Shown here in pieces: positions 41,066 to 50,300 of a DNA stretch of 64,000 nucleotides. The DNA is from IMCC26256 sp046081705 (GTDB taxonomy: Bacteria; Actinomycetota; Acidimicrobiia; IMCC26256). The translations under genes and the position numbers were made by a program. The notes under the pieces were generated by a model. The model saw only the letters and a list, made by a program, of their open reading frames with translations, was not told the origin of the DNA and made no database searches. Each line of letters opens with the position of its first letter. Position 1 is the stretch's first letter. The stretch covers positions 29,784-93,783 of the forward strand of contig JBJTWK010000081.1 of the NCBI GenBank assembly GCA_046081705.1. The letters are read 5' to 3'.

Positions 41066-42474
41066 CCGAGCTCCTCGGCCCCGACCCACCACGAGTGGTA
41101 CCCGATCGGGACCCGCTGCGGGATCACGACTCGCCCCACCGGACCCGCGGCCACGTCTTGGGCGTCCACGATGATGCACTCCGAGGAACCGTCGCGCGCG
41201 TCGGCCACGAACGTCAGGACGTAGCCGTCGTCCTCGCTGCGTGCACCCACGCGGGGGGCGAACACGGTCTCGCCCCCGAAGCGGCCCTCGCCGTAGCCGT
41301 GGTGGACGGAGTCCCCGGTGGCCGTGTCGTACTTGACGAAGCCGTCGAAGAGCAGCGCCGGTGCCTCGGCGATGCGGGGCGCGTACGCGTGACGCGTCGG
41401 CCGCCCGAGGGACCGGTTGTCCATGCGGGGGAACTCGGTCATCACGTCGTCGAGCACGCGCTCGCGCACCGTTCCGGTCGTGAGGTCGAAGCGCCACTCG
41501 TGGAGGTACGGCTCGAGCCGCAGGACGTCGATCCGCGGCACTGCGTCCGCGTCGTCGACGCGGGCGAGCGGGTCCGCGATGCGACACCCGACGAGCACGA
41601 TCTCGTCGCCCGATTCCCACGCGTTGATCGTGTGGTACATGTAGCAACTCGACGCCTCGAACCACCGAACGGTCGTGCCGTCACCGTGGCGCGGGATGAT
41701 CCCGAAGCGCGCCGGCAGACCGCGGTCGAACATCACCTTCGTACGACCGCGCGCCAGGTGCTCCGGATCCCACATGAGCGGGAAGTCGCACAGGATCGTG
41801 TGGCGCTCGGTGATCGCGATGTCGTGGAGCAGGCGCGGGCCATCGAGTTCGATGTCGGTGTGGTGGGCGAGGCGGCCGTCCCGGCCGACGACGCCGTAGG
41901 TGAGGTACGGCGGGACCACGTCGAAGTCGAAGACCATCATCTCGCCGGTGATCGGATCGACCTTCGGGTGGGCCGACAGCGCGGCGAGCGTGCCGTGGAA
42001 GTCGAAGCGGCCGTTCGTCTCGAGGGACGGCAGGGCCACGTCGTAGCAGGGGCCGCCGAGCCACCAGAGGGCGAGCAGGCGCCCCGCGTGGAACACGAGG
42101 TCGGTGTTCGCCGTGTCCTTGAACGGACCGCCCGGATGCGAGAAGTCGGGTCGTTCGTTGATCCCGCTCCACACCGCCTCGCCCGCGGCGTCCTCGATCG
42201 CGAAGGCCTCGGTCCGGACCCACCGGTTCCGGTAGTGCGCGCGGCCGTCCTCGAAGTGGAGCGCGTGGAGCATGCCGTCGCCGTCGAACCAGTGGTAGCG
42301 GCCCCGGGGTTCGTGGCGCGGGTTCGAACCGTTGCGGACGTACACGCCGGCGAGGTCGGTCGGCACCTCGCCGATGACCTCGCAGCCCATCGCCTCGATC
42401 TCGCGGTCCACCGGCGCGAACGCGCCCTCGAGGTAGATGCTCCGGTCCGCCGGACGTTCGTCGATCGCAGTCAT
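41062..42474 (-). CDS. Carotenoid oxygenase family dioxygenase
   Basis: A 470-residue seven-bladed-propeller Fe(II) enzyme that cleaves a carotenoid, apocarotenoid or stilbene double bond. The family start GEVPTDLAGVYVRNGSNPRH and RYHWFDGDGMLHAL are strong. Putative iron His ligands occur in LSAHPKVDPITGEM, LLHDIAITERH, YMYHTINAWE and the C-terminal YHSWWVGAEE. GGGGGAGGG upstream of the ATG is a usable ribosome binding site, and TAGGCT lies further up. It is first in an operon with the thiolase and hydrolase, suggesting onward processing of the cleavage product. Confidence 0.9.
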   Translation of the reverse strand: MTAIDERPADRSIYLEGAFAPVDREIEAMGCEVIGEVPTDLAGVYVRNGSNPRHEPRGRYHWFDGDGMLHALHFEDGRAHYRNRWVRTEAFAIEDAAGEAVWSGINERPDFSHPGGPFKDTANTDLVFHAGRLLALWWLGGPCYDVALPSLETNGRFDFHGTLAALSAHPKVDPITGEMMVFDFDVVPPYLTYGVVGRDGRLAHHTDIELDGPRLLHDIAITERHTILCDFPLMWDPEHLARGRTKVMFDRGLPARFGIIPRHGDGTTVRWFEASSCYMYHTINAWESGDEIVLVGCRIADPLARVDDADAVPRIDVLRLEPYLHEWRFDLTTGTVRERVLDDVMTEFPRMDNRSLGRPTRHAYAPRIAEAPALLFDGFVKYDTATGDSVHHGYGEGRFGGETVFAPRVGARSEDDGYVLTFVADARDGSSECIIVDAQDVAAGPVGRVVIPQRVPIGYHSWWVGAEELG

Positions 42475-42511
42475 GGGCCCTCCCCCGCCGGTGCGGGCGA
42501 GCCTAGAGGGG

Positions 42512-43999
42512 TCAGGCGCCGGGCGTCGACGGCCCGCCGGTCACGCGCGCCTGCGCCCGACGGGCCGCGCGCCGCCGGAGACGCGACCCCCGCGTGCCGA
42601 CGTCGACCGCCTGCTCGAGGATCATGCGGGCGAGGGTCTCGATCTCGTCGTTCACGAAGTGGAACGCCGAGGTGTCGACCTCCGGGTCGTCGAGCCACTC
42701 GAGTGTGATGGCGTCCCCCGACTCGAGCAGGCCGGGCACGTACACGCTGAAGCCGAGGCCGAGGTCGGGCAGGCCCGCGCCGAGCACGGCGAGCGCGGGG
42801 TCGTTCGCGGGGAGGTTGACCCGCACGACCGCCGCACCGGAGTGCCGCATCTGCTCGATCGTCGCGTCGAGGACGTCGACGAGGTCGTCCCCGACGGTGT
42901 CGACCGTGATGTCGCCGAGCCGCTCGTCGGTGTCGTACGTGGACGAGGAGTGGCTGCGGGCCGGCCACTCGGTGACCGCCGGCTCGCCGCCGAGGGTCCG
43001 GTTCCAGTCCGTCCCCTCGAGGATGCGCTCGAGGAACGGCCGGTACGCGTCGGGAACCCACACCGTCGCCGGCGCGAGCGGACGCAGCGCCGAGTAGGCG
43101 ACGGTCAGCGAGGAACGATCGTGGAGCAACCCGTCGGTGATGCCGACCTGCTGGAACGGCAGGTGGTCGTGCAGCCGCACCCCGACGAACCTCGCACCCT
43201 CCTGGGCTGCGATGTGCTGGGTCGCGGTGTGGGTGAGCACCGGCTCGCGCAGGCGGCCCTCGACGCCGAGGTGGTGGAGCTGCGCGAGCAGTCGGTCGCC
43301 GAGTTCCTGGGCGAGGCCGCGCCGACGGAACCGCGGATCGGTGAAGGTCCCGCCCGTCTCCACGATGCTCGGCCCGATCCACACCGCACCCCAGTGCGCG
43401 ACGACCTCGCCGGAGTCCGAGACCGCGACCTGCCCGATGCGGGTCTCCGCCGCGAGCTCCGCGGCGATCCGCTCCGGGTAGTAGAAGGCCGGGTTCGGGT
43501 ACGTCCAGCCGTAGGTGCGGTAGATGCCCTGGGTGAGCCCGTCGGCGTCCACCGCAGTGAGCGGGCGCACGACGTGGTGCTCCTCACTGAGCGCCGCCTC
43601 CTCCCCGAGGACCTCGACCTCGCCGTGCTCGACCACTGCGTGGTGCTCCGGCAGGGCCAACCGCACGTGCAGCACGTTGCCGTGCGCGTCGTGCTGGCCG
43701 TCGATCCGCGACGCCGCGCCGAGGTCGAGGAGCGCGAGGACGCTCGACGGCGGCCCGGCGATCGGCGCGCCCCGATCGCGCAGCGTGATCGCCAGCTCGG
43801 TGCCCTCCTCGGCGATGTGCATCTCGATCGTCGCCGCCTCCTCACCCCCGGACAGCCGACGGCGGGCATCTTCGGCGAGGAGCCGCACGAGGTGGCCGGC
43901 GGCGTCGCCGTCGCCGCCGAGGCCGCGGGTCGCGGCCCGGGCGGCCGCGGCGATGGAGGAGATGCCGACCTCGTCGGCCGGTGCGGTGACGTCGAGCAT
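42512..43999 (-). CDS. Anti-sigma-like HATPase domain fused to GNAT acetyltransferase
   Basis: A 495-residue protein. Residues about 1-125 look like an HATPase_c_2 (anti-sigma/SpoIIAB-like) domain: LVRLLAEDARRRLSGGE and TELAITLRDRGAPIAGPP, the latter resembling the ATP-binding D-x-G box. Residues about 140-330 are a GNAT domain: GGTFTDPRFRRRGLAQELGD carries the acetyl-CoA loop (RRRGLA). The remaining C-terminal half (about 330-480) is unassigned. The role could be ATP-sensing control of an acetyltransferase. The ATG at 43999 is preceded at 7 nt by TAGTTT. Confidence 0.72.
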   Translation of the reverse strand: MLDVTAPADEVGISSIAAAARAATRGLGGDGDAAGHLVRLLAEDARRRLSGGEEAATIEMHIAEEGTELAITLRDRGAPIAGPPSSVLALLDLGAASRIDGQHDAHGNVLHVRLALPEHHAVVEHGEVEVLGEEAALSEEHHVVRPLTAVDADGLTQGIYRTYGWTYPNPAFYYPERIAAELAAETRIGQVAVSDSGEVVAHWGAVWIGPSIVETGGTFTDPRFRRRGLAQELGDRLLAQLHHLGVEGRLREPVLTHTATQHIAAQEGARFVGVRLHDHLPFQQVGITDGLLHDRSSLTVAYSALRPLAPATVWVPDAYRPFLERILEGTDWNRTLGGEPAVTEWPARSHSSSTYDTDERLGDITVDTVGDDLVDVLDATIEQMRHSGAAVVRVNLPANDPALAVLGAGLPDLGLGFSVYVPGLLESGDAITLEWLDDPEVDTSAFHFVNDEIETLARMILEQAVDVGTRGSRLRRRAARRAQARVTGGPSTPGA

Positions 44000-44006
44000 G
44001 GGGGCG

Positions 44007-44012
44007 AAACTA
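44007..44012 (-). promoter_or_regulatory. -10 box of leaderless HATPase-GNAT gene
   Basis: TAGTTT on the minus strand, 7 nt before the ATG at 43999. Confidence 0.45.
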
Positions 44013-44136
44013 CCCAGCCGCGACCCGACGGGCCCACTGTGGCGACGACCGCTGACCCGATCCTGACCCGATCGGGGTGCGCCGACGATGCGGGATCGGC
44101 CACGATGAGGCTCCGGTCGACGGCCAGGGGGCAGGC

Positions 44137-45348
44137 ATGGTGTTCCGCATCAACCGATCGTTCAGGATCGCGCCCGGGGTGCGGTTCCGGCTCAACAAGG
44201 GCTCGGTCGGGCTCACCGTCGGGAAGGGCCCGCTCAACTACACCGTGAACTCGCGCGGTCGCCGCACGTCGAGTCTCGGCATCCCGGGGACGGGCATGTA
44301 CTTCCAGGACGTCCGGGGCGGCTCGTCGTCGCGCTCGTCCCGGTCGCGGACCCGCCCCGCACCCGAGCGGGCCGACGCGCCGGCACCGGTCGAGCCGGAG
44401 TACATCCGGGGCACCGCGGCCGAGGCGATCGCGACCTCACTGGCCACCCGGAAGCCGGGCTGGCTCGCGCCCAAGGGCGAGAAGGCGCTCCACCGAGCCC
44501 TGGCCACGCAGGACGCCGCGGCACTGGCGGAGATCGCAGCCGCCGCCGGTCCCTACACGGTGGCGGCGAACGCGCTCCTCGCGATCGTGGCGCCGTGCGA
44601 GGACGACGCCGGGCTCGAGGTGCGGGCGCGCGCCATCTACGCCGCGCTCGCCGCCGGTGATCCCGGGGAGGACGCCTTCATCGCCAAGTACGCGCCGGGC
44701 CTGCGGACCCATGTGCCGATCACCGAGCAGGTCGGCGCGGAACTCCCGATGAGTCGGGTCGGCCTCGCGCTCCTCCACGTCGAGACGCTCCAGGCGCTCG
44801 GGAGGATCGAGGAGGCCGCCGACTACGTGGCGAGCATCGAGCGCGACGAGGTGAGCGCACTCTCGCTCGCCGAACTCTGGATCGCGCTCGAGCGCTGGAG
44901 TGACGTCATCGATCTCACCACGGGGATCGAGAACGCCGACGACCTCTCGGCGCTCATGCTCGTGTACCGCGGGATCGCGTTCCGGGAGCAGGGGTACTTC
45001 GACGCGGCCCGTGAGGCGTTCCGCGCCGCGCTGCGGTCCAAGAAGCGCAGTCCGCTCGTCCGCCACCTCGCGCTGTTCGCCCGCGCGCAGTGCTCGGTCG
45101 AGCAGCGCCGGTTCGCCGCGGCCCGCAAGGACCTCGAGACGATCCTCAACGAGGACCCCGCCTACGACGGCCTGCGCGAGGCGCTCGACGCGCTCGGACC
45201 GGCGAAGGCCCGCGGGCGCGGTGGCGCCGAGGCCGGATCCGCGGCGCCGGACGAGGACGGCACGGACGACGACGCCACGGACGACGACGGCACGGACGAC
45301 GACGAACCGGCGACCGGCCCGGCCGGGCCGCCCACGATGCTCACGTGA
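44137..45348 (+). CDS. DUF4236 domain protein with TPR region
   Basis: A 403-residue protein. The N-terminal 55 residues are a DUF4236 domain (RINRSFRIAPGVRFRLNKGS, then GRRTSSLGIPGTGMYF). A Ser/Arg/Pro linker leads to a helical region (about 90-360) with TPR-like repeats, such as AFREQGYFDAAREAFRAAL and CSVEQRRFAAARKDLETIL. The C-terminus is an acidic repeat tail (DEDGTDDDATDDDGTDDDE). Function unknown; DUF4236 is often found in proteins of phage-related or stress contexts. It is convergent with the following gene, 6 nt apart. Confidence 0.78.
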   Translation: MVFRINRSFRIAPGVRFRLNKGSVGLTVGKGPLNYTVNSRGRRTSSLGIPGTGMYFQDVRGGSSSRSSRSRTRPAPERADAPAPVEPEYIRGTAAEAIATSLATRKPGWLAPKGEKALHRALATQDAAALAEIAAAAGPYTVAANALLAIVAPCEDDAGLEVRARAIYAALAAGDPGEDAFIAKYAPGLRTHVPITEQVGAELPMSRVGLALLHVETLQALGRIEEAADYVASIERDEVSALSLAELWIALERWSDVIDLTTGIENADDLSALMLVYRGIAFREQGYFDAAREAFRAALRSKKRSPLVRHLALFARAQCSVEQRRFAAARKDLETILNEDPAYDGLREALDALGPAKARGRGGAEAGSAAPDEDGTDDDATDDDGTDDDEPATGPAGPPTMLT

Positions 45349-45354
45349 AGCGGG

Positions 45355-47229
45355 TCAGGCGCCGGGTGTCGTGAGGATCTCAGCGAGGCGATCGGCGGGC
45401 ATCGGGCGGTGCAAGCCGTACCCCTGACCGAGTCCGATCTCGAGGGCGACGAGGGTCTCGCGCTCGGCGTCGGTCTCGATCCCCTCGGCGAGCACGCTCA
45501 GCCCGAGACTCGCAGCCACGTCGGCCTGCGCGGCGACGAGCGCCTGCGCCGCCGGATCGCCCTCGATCCCCGCCACGAAGGAACGGTCGACCTTGATGCC
45601 GGTGAACGGCAGGTCGCGCAGGCGCGCGAACGACGAGTAGCCGGTGCCGAAGTCGTCGATCTCGAGGGCGAACCCCGCCGCCCGCAGGGTGCGCAGACCC
45701 TCGATGACGGTTGCGTTCTGCACCACGGCACTCTCGGTCATCTCGAAGCAGACGTGCCGGGGCTCGACCCCGGACCGCTCCGCGATCGCGAGGACGCGCG
45801 CGGCCGCGTCGGGTTTGCCGAGGTACGCACCGGACAGGTTGATGGCGATGCGGAACTCACGATCCGCCGGGGCGAACCGCTCGACGGTGTCCCGCAACGC
45901 AGTCGCGATGATGTGCTCGGTCACCGCGTCGATCACGCCGATCCGCTCGGCGATCCGGATGAGGCGCTCGGGCGGGACCGTCCCGGTCATCGGTGCGTCC
46001 CAGCGGGCCAGGGCCTCGGCGCCGACCACCCGGTCGGTCGTGAGGTCCACGACCGGCTGGTAGGCGAGGTGGAGGAACTCGAACGCCTCGGCGACGTTGA
46101 GCACCTCGGTGAGTTGGAGGCGTTGGGCCACCCGGGCGCCGACCTCCGCGTCGAAGACCACCGTCCGGGCTCCGCCGTACCGCCACGCCTCGCGTTCCGC
46201 CGCCTCGGCCTCGGCGAGCAGCTCCGCCGCTCGACGGACCGCCCCCCGATCGACGGCGGCGCCGATGCTCGCGGTGATGCGCACCGACCGGCCGGCCATG
46301 ACGAAGGGTTCCGCGAACGCCTGCTCGAGACCGGCGGTGAACTCCGCGAGCGCGAACTCGGTGGCCTCGGGCACGACGAGCACGGAGAACGCGTCGCTGC
46401 CGAACCGTCCGAGGATCGCCGCGTCGGGGGTGGCGGCCCGGAGGCGGGCCGTCACCTCGATGAGCACCTCGTCACCGAGCGCGAACCCGAACGCGTTGTT
46501 GATCTCGGTGAAGCCGTCGAGGTCCACGATCACCGCGACGATCGGCACCGGCCGGCGGGCCTCCCGGACCTCGGCGATCACCGACTCGACGTCGGCGGCG
46601 AAGGCCGCCCGGTTCAGGAGCCCGGTCAGGCGGTCCGTGCACTCGGCGTGGGCCACCCGCCCCTCGTCGTGTCGCCGTCCGACCGCGGCGGCGATCGTCT
46701 CGCCGATCGTGACGAGCACGTCGACGTCGACCCAGGAGAGCTGACTCCGGTGCGTGACGTAGTCGAACCCCATGAACCCGAGGAGTTCGCCGCCCGAGCG
46801 CAGCGGCGTGACGATCAACGAGCGGATGCTCTGCGCCGCCAACACCTCGCGGAGTTCCGCATCCTCGTCCGGGATCGCGTCGACGTCCTCGATGAAGACG
46901 TGCTCGGACTCCTCGAAGGCGTCGAGCCAGCCCTGTGCGAGATCCCGCGGCATGTTCTGGAGATTGTCGATCTCCGGCGAGATCCCGTCGGCGCACCACT
47001 CGTGGGTGTTGTCGACGAACGCGCCCCCGGGTTGGAACTGGAACACGTAGGCGCGGTCGACCCCACAGAACTTCCCGACCTCGGCGAGCGTCTGGTCGAT
47101 CGCCTCGTCGAGCCCGGCCACGGTCCGACCGGCGAGGGCCTGCATCACCGAGCGCGAGATGTTGTGCAGCCCGACGGCGCGGTCGACCTCAGAGCTCGAC
47201 AGCGATCGCCGTTCGGGGATGCCGCTCAT
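45355..47229 (-). CDS. GAF-GGDEF-EAL cyclic-di-GMP phosphodiesterase
   Basis: A 624-residue signalling protein. A GAF domain (about 20-185) is followed by a GGDEF domain (about 195-355) whose active site reads GRFGSDAF instead of GGDEF, so it is probably not a cyclase and may bind GTP or be inert. The EAL domain (about 370-615) is intact: VVGAEALARWD, FRIAINLSGAYL, CFEMTESAV, LEIDDFGTGYSSFARLRDLP (metal Asps) and LAEGIETDAE. It should hydrolyse c-di-GMP under GAF control. It is cytoplasmic. A TATCGT box 7 nt before the ATG overlaps an inverted repeat. Confidence 0.9.
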   Translation of the reverse strand: MSGIPERRSLSSSEVDRAVGLHNISRSVMQALAGRTVAGLDEAIDQTLAEVGKFCGVDRAYVFQFQPGGAFVDNTHEWCADGISPEIDNLQNMPRDLAQGWLDAFEESEHVFIEDVDAIPDEDAELREVLAAQSIRSLIVTPLRSGGELLGFMGFDYVTHRSQLSWVDVDVLVTIGETIAAAVGRRHDEGRVAHAECTDRLTGLLNRAAFAADVESVIAEVREARRPVPIVAVIVDLDGFTEINNAFGFALGDEVLIEVTARLRAATPDAAILGRFGSDAFSVLVVPEATEFALAEFTAGLEQAFAEPFVMAGRSVRITASIGAAVDRGAVRRAAELLAEAEAAEREAWRYGGARTVVFDAEVGARVAQRLQLTEVLNVAEAFEFLHLAYQPVVDLTTDRVVGAEALARWDAPMTGTVPPERLIRIAERIGVIDAVTEHIIATALRDTVERFAPADREFRIAINLSGAYLGKPDAAARVLAIAERSGVEPRHVCFEMTESAVVQNATVIEGLRTLRAAGFALEIDDFGTGYSSFARLRDLPFTGIKVDRSFVAGIEGDPAAQALVAAQADVAASLGLSVLAEGIETDAERETLVALEIGLGQGYGLHRPMPADRLAEILTTPGA

Positions 47230-47236
47230 GCCCGGA

Positions 47237-47242
47237 ACGATA
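47237..47242 (-). promoter_or_regulatory. -10 box of leaderless GGDEF-EAL gene
   Basis: TATCGT on the minus strand, 7 nt before the ATG at 47229. Confidence 0.45.
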
Positions 47243-47257
47243 GTGACGTTCCGTCAC
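47243..47257. promoter_or_regulatory. Inverted repeat operator candidate
   Basis: GTGACG-TTC-CGTCAC, perfect 6-bp arms, directly abuts the -10 box of the GGDEF-EAL gene. The half-sites resemble CRP-type GTGA/TCAC, but the spacing is one base longer than the standard 16-bp CRP site. Confidence 0.4.
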
Positions 47258-47318
47258 GGACCCGACCGGCGCCGGCCCAGCCCGACGCGCGGCTGAACTC
47301 CCTGCAGGCGCGCGGTCC

Positions 47319-50300
47319 TCAGACCACGGCCAGACTGCGCACGATCCCGACCGACTCGGCCAGCACGGCTCGCCGGGCCCGAAGCGCCTGCGTCTCCTCG
47401 TCGTCGGTCCCGAGGAGCGCGAGGAGCGTGTCGATCGCCGCCACCTCCTCGACCGGGAGTCCCTGGGCCGCAGCCGCCGACAGTGTTCCCCGCACCGCCG
47501 CCGCGGCACGGAGCACATCGCCGGCGCGTGCGAGGAGCGCGGCATCGAGGCGCGCGAACCAGATCGGGAGCATGCCGGTGCGCTCGAGCTGGTCGACCCG
47601 AGGGCGCGCCGAATCCAACGCGACCCGTGCGGCCGCATCGTCACCGGCGAGGAGGTGTGCCTCGGCGATCCGCAACTCGGTGTCGACGGCCCACGACGCG
47701 TGGCCCAGGGCCCGGAAGCCTTCGAGCACATCCTCGAGGAGCTCGAGCGCCCGGGCGGAGTCCCGGCGCCACGCGGCGGCACGACCGAGCCCACTCCGCG
47801 CGAGCAGGAGACCGTCCCGGCTCCCGATCGCCCGGAACCTGCGCTGCGCGTCCGAGAAGTCGGCGACCGCCTCGTCGTACCGGCCGAGCCCGGCGAGGCA
47901 CTCACCGCGGTTGTGGATCGAGAGTGCGGCGCCATCGGCGTCACCACACCGGCCGAAGGCCTCCGCCGCGGACCGGAACAGGTCGAGCGCCGGAGCCGGT
48001 CGATCGGCATCCATGTTCGCGACACCGAGATTGAGGTCGAGGCAGGCACGCCGGAAGTCGTCGCCGGAGCGTGCCATCGCCGTGCGGGCACGCGTCGCGT
48101 AGGGCTCGCCGTCCGGATGCCCGAGGAAGGCGGTCATCGTCGCCGCTTGGAGGAGCGCCTGGGCCGCGCGCTCCCCGCCGATCACCTCTGCGCGTTCCAG
48201 CACCCGCAACGAGACGCCGAGCGCGGCGCGATTGCGGTCCTGATGGTGCAGCGTGGATGCGTAGGCGAGGTGGGCCTCGATCTCCTCCGACTCCTTCGCC
48301 GGCGAATCCGCGCACCGTGCACAGGTCGAGATCGCCCGCCGGTACCAGCGCAGCGACTGCGGGAGGGCACCCCCACGCGCCGTGACCTCTCCCCGCTTGC
48401 GCAGGACGCGGGCCCGCTCGACGCTCGGATCCTCGGTCAGGCGCTGGGCCCGGGCGAACCACCGCTGCGCTGCGTCGCGCTCCCCGATCCGGTACGCGAG
48501 GTCGCCCGCCTCCTCGCAGAGGGCCACGACCTCGGACCGGTCGACCCGATCGATGCGATCGGCCACCCCGATCGCATCGACGGCGAGGGCGTACCCGTCG
48601 ACCGGTGCGGACCGGTCGACCGCATCGCGCAGGGCCCGACGGGTCCACTCCCATGCCAGATCGAGCGCGCGGCCGGTGACAGCGTGGAACGCGAGCAGGG
48701 CCGCGTCCGGGGTCGCCCCGCCGGCGAGTCGATGCGCGACCGCGGCATGCAACGCGCGACGGCGGGTGAGCGACAACCCCTCGTAGGCGATCTCCCGGAA
48801 GGCCGGCTCACGGAACTCGGCCACGCCGTCGGCGACGACGACGAACTCCTCGGTGCCGACCCAGGCGTCCTCCTGCGCGGCACCGGGATCGCCGATCACG
48901 TCGGCGAGCAGTCCGAGATCCACCCGGCGCCCGAGCACCGCCGCCTCCCGGAGCAGGAGACGCGGCCGGGTCGGCACCGCATCGATCCCGGCGGCCACGA
49001 CCCGCTCGACGGTCTCCGGCAGCGCGCCACCGCTCTGCGCCGCCCCGGCGAGACCCCGGAGGAAGAACGGATTGCCCGCGCCGAGCACGAGCACACGCTC
49101 GAGCACGTGCTCACCGATCGGCGCGTCATCGGTGAGATCGATCACGAGATCCCGCGCCGCCGCCGCGCCGAGCGCAGCCAGTTCGAGCCGTCGCCGGTCC
49201 AGGTCGTCGAGGTCGCACTCGTCCCGGTGCGCGATCACGACACCGAACGGAGCGCCGAGCCCGACCTGCCGTGCGAGCCGACGCGCGAGGGACTGCGACG
49301 CGTCGTCGAAACCCCCGAAGGAGTCGAGCACGAGGGTCGTTCCGGGATCCAGCGATGCCGCGAGCAGTTCGGCGACGACCTCGTCACGCCGGTCCGCCAC
49401 GAAGTCCGGGCCGAGCGCATCGACCTCGGCCGTCCGACCCGCAGTGGCCCCGATGGCCTCGGCGAGCAGCGGGAGCCACGGTCCGAGCCGAGCGGCGTGG
49501 GCAGCGACCCGCGCCGCGAGGGCGGCCCCGGCCGCCCCGGGGGATGCGTCGTCGTCGATCATCAGCGCACGCCGCACCAGCTTGCGGGCCGCAGCGAGTG
49601 GTCGGTGCTTGGCGTAGGGCTCGCCCGTGACCCGGACCACCCGGCCGCCCCGGGCCGCCACGACCTCGTCGACCAGGCGGGTCTTGCCGATGCCGGCCGG
49701 GCCCGTCACCTCGATGACCTCGCCGGCCTCGAGCGCCGCGAGGAGCGCGGCGGCCTCCGCGTCGCGACCCACCATCGGCGTGGCGCGTGCGTCAGCGACG
49801 TCGGCGGCCGACCGGATCTCGATCAGATCCACCGTCTCGACCGGCGCCGCCTTGCCCTTCGCGCGGAACGGCGCACACGGCTCGGTGCGCACCCGGCCGC
49901 GCACCCGCTGGAGCAGGGGCGCGTGGACGAGCAACTGCCCCGGGGCGGCGTGGGCCATGATGCGCGCCGCGAGGTTCGTCGCGTCGCCGCTGATGCTGTA
50001 CGTGCGTCGCTGCGGATGCCCGACGTCGCCCGTGAAGTTCCGGCCCCGGTTCACCCCGATCGCGAGATCGAGGCCGAGATCGGCATCGAGGATCTCCCGG
50101 GCCGCCACGAGGAGGCGGTCCTCGTCGTCCTCGTGGGCGACGGGCGACCCGGCCACGAGGACGAAGTCGGCCGCGCCGGGGAGAGCATCCGCACCCACCC
50201 AGAGCAGTCCGTACTCGTCCTGCACCCGCTCGATCTCGACCGCGAGCGCCTGCAGACGCTCGACCGTCGCCACAGCGCCATCGTTCGCCAACCGCCCGTC

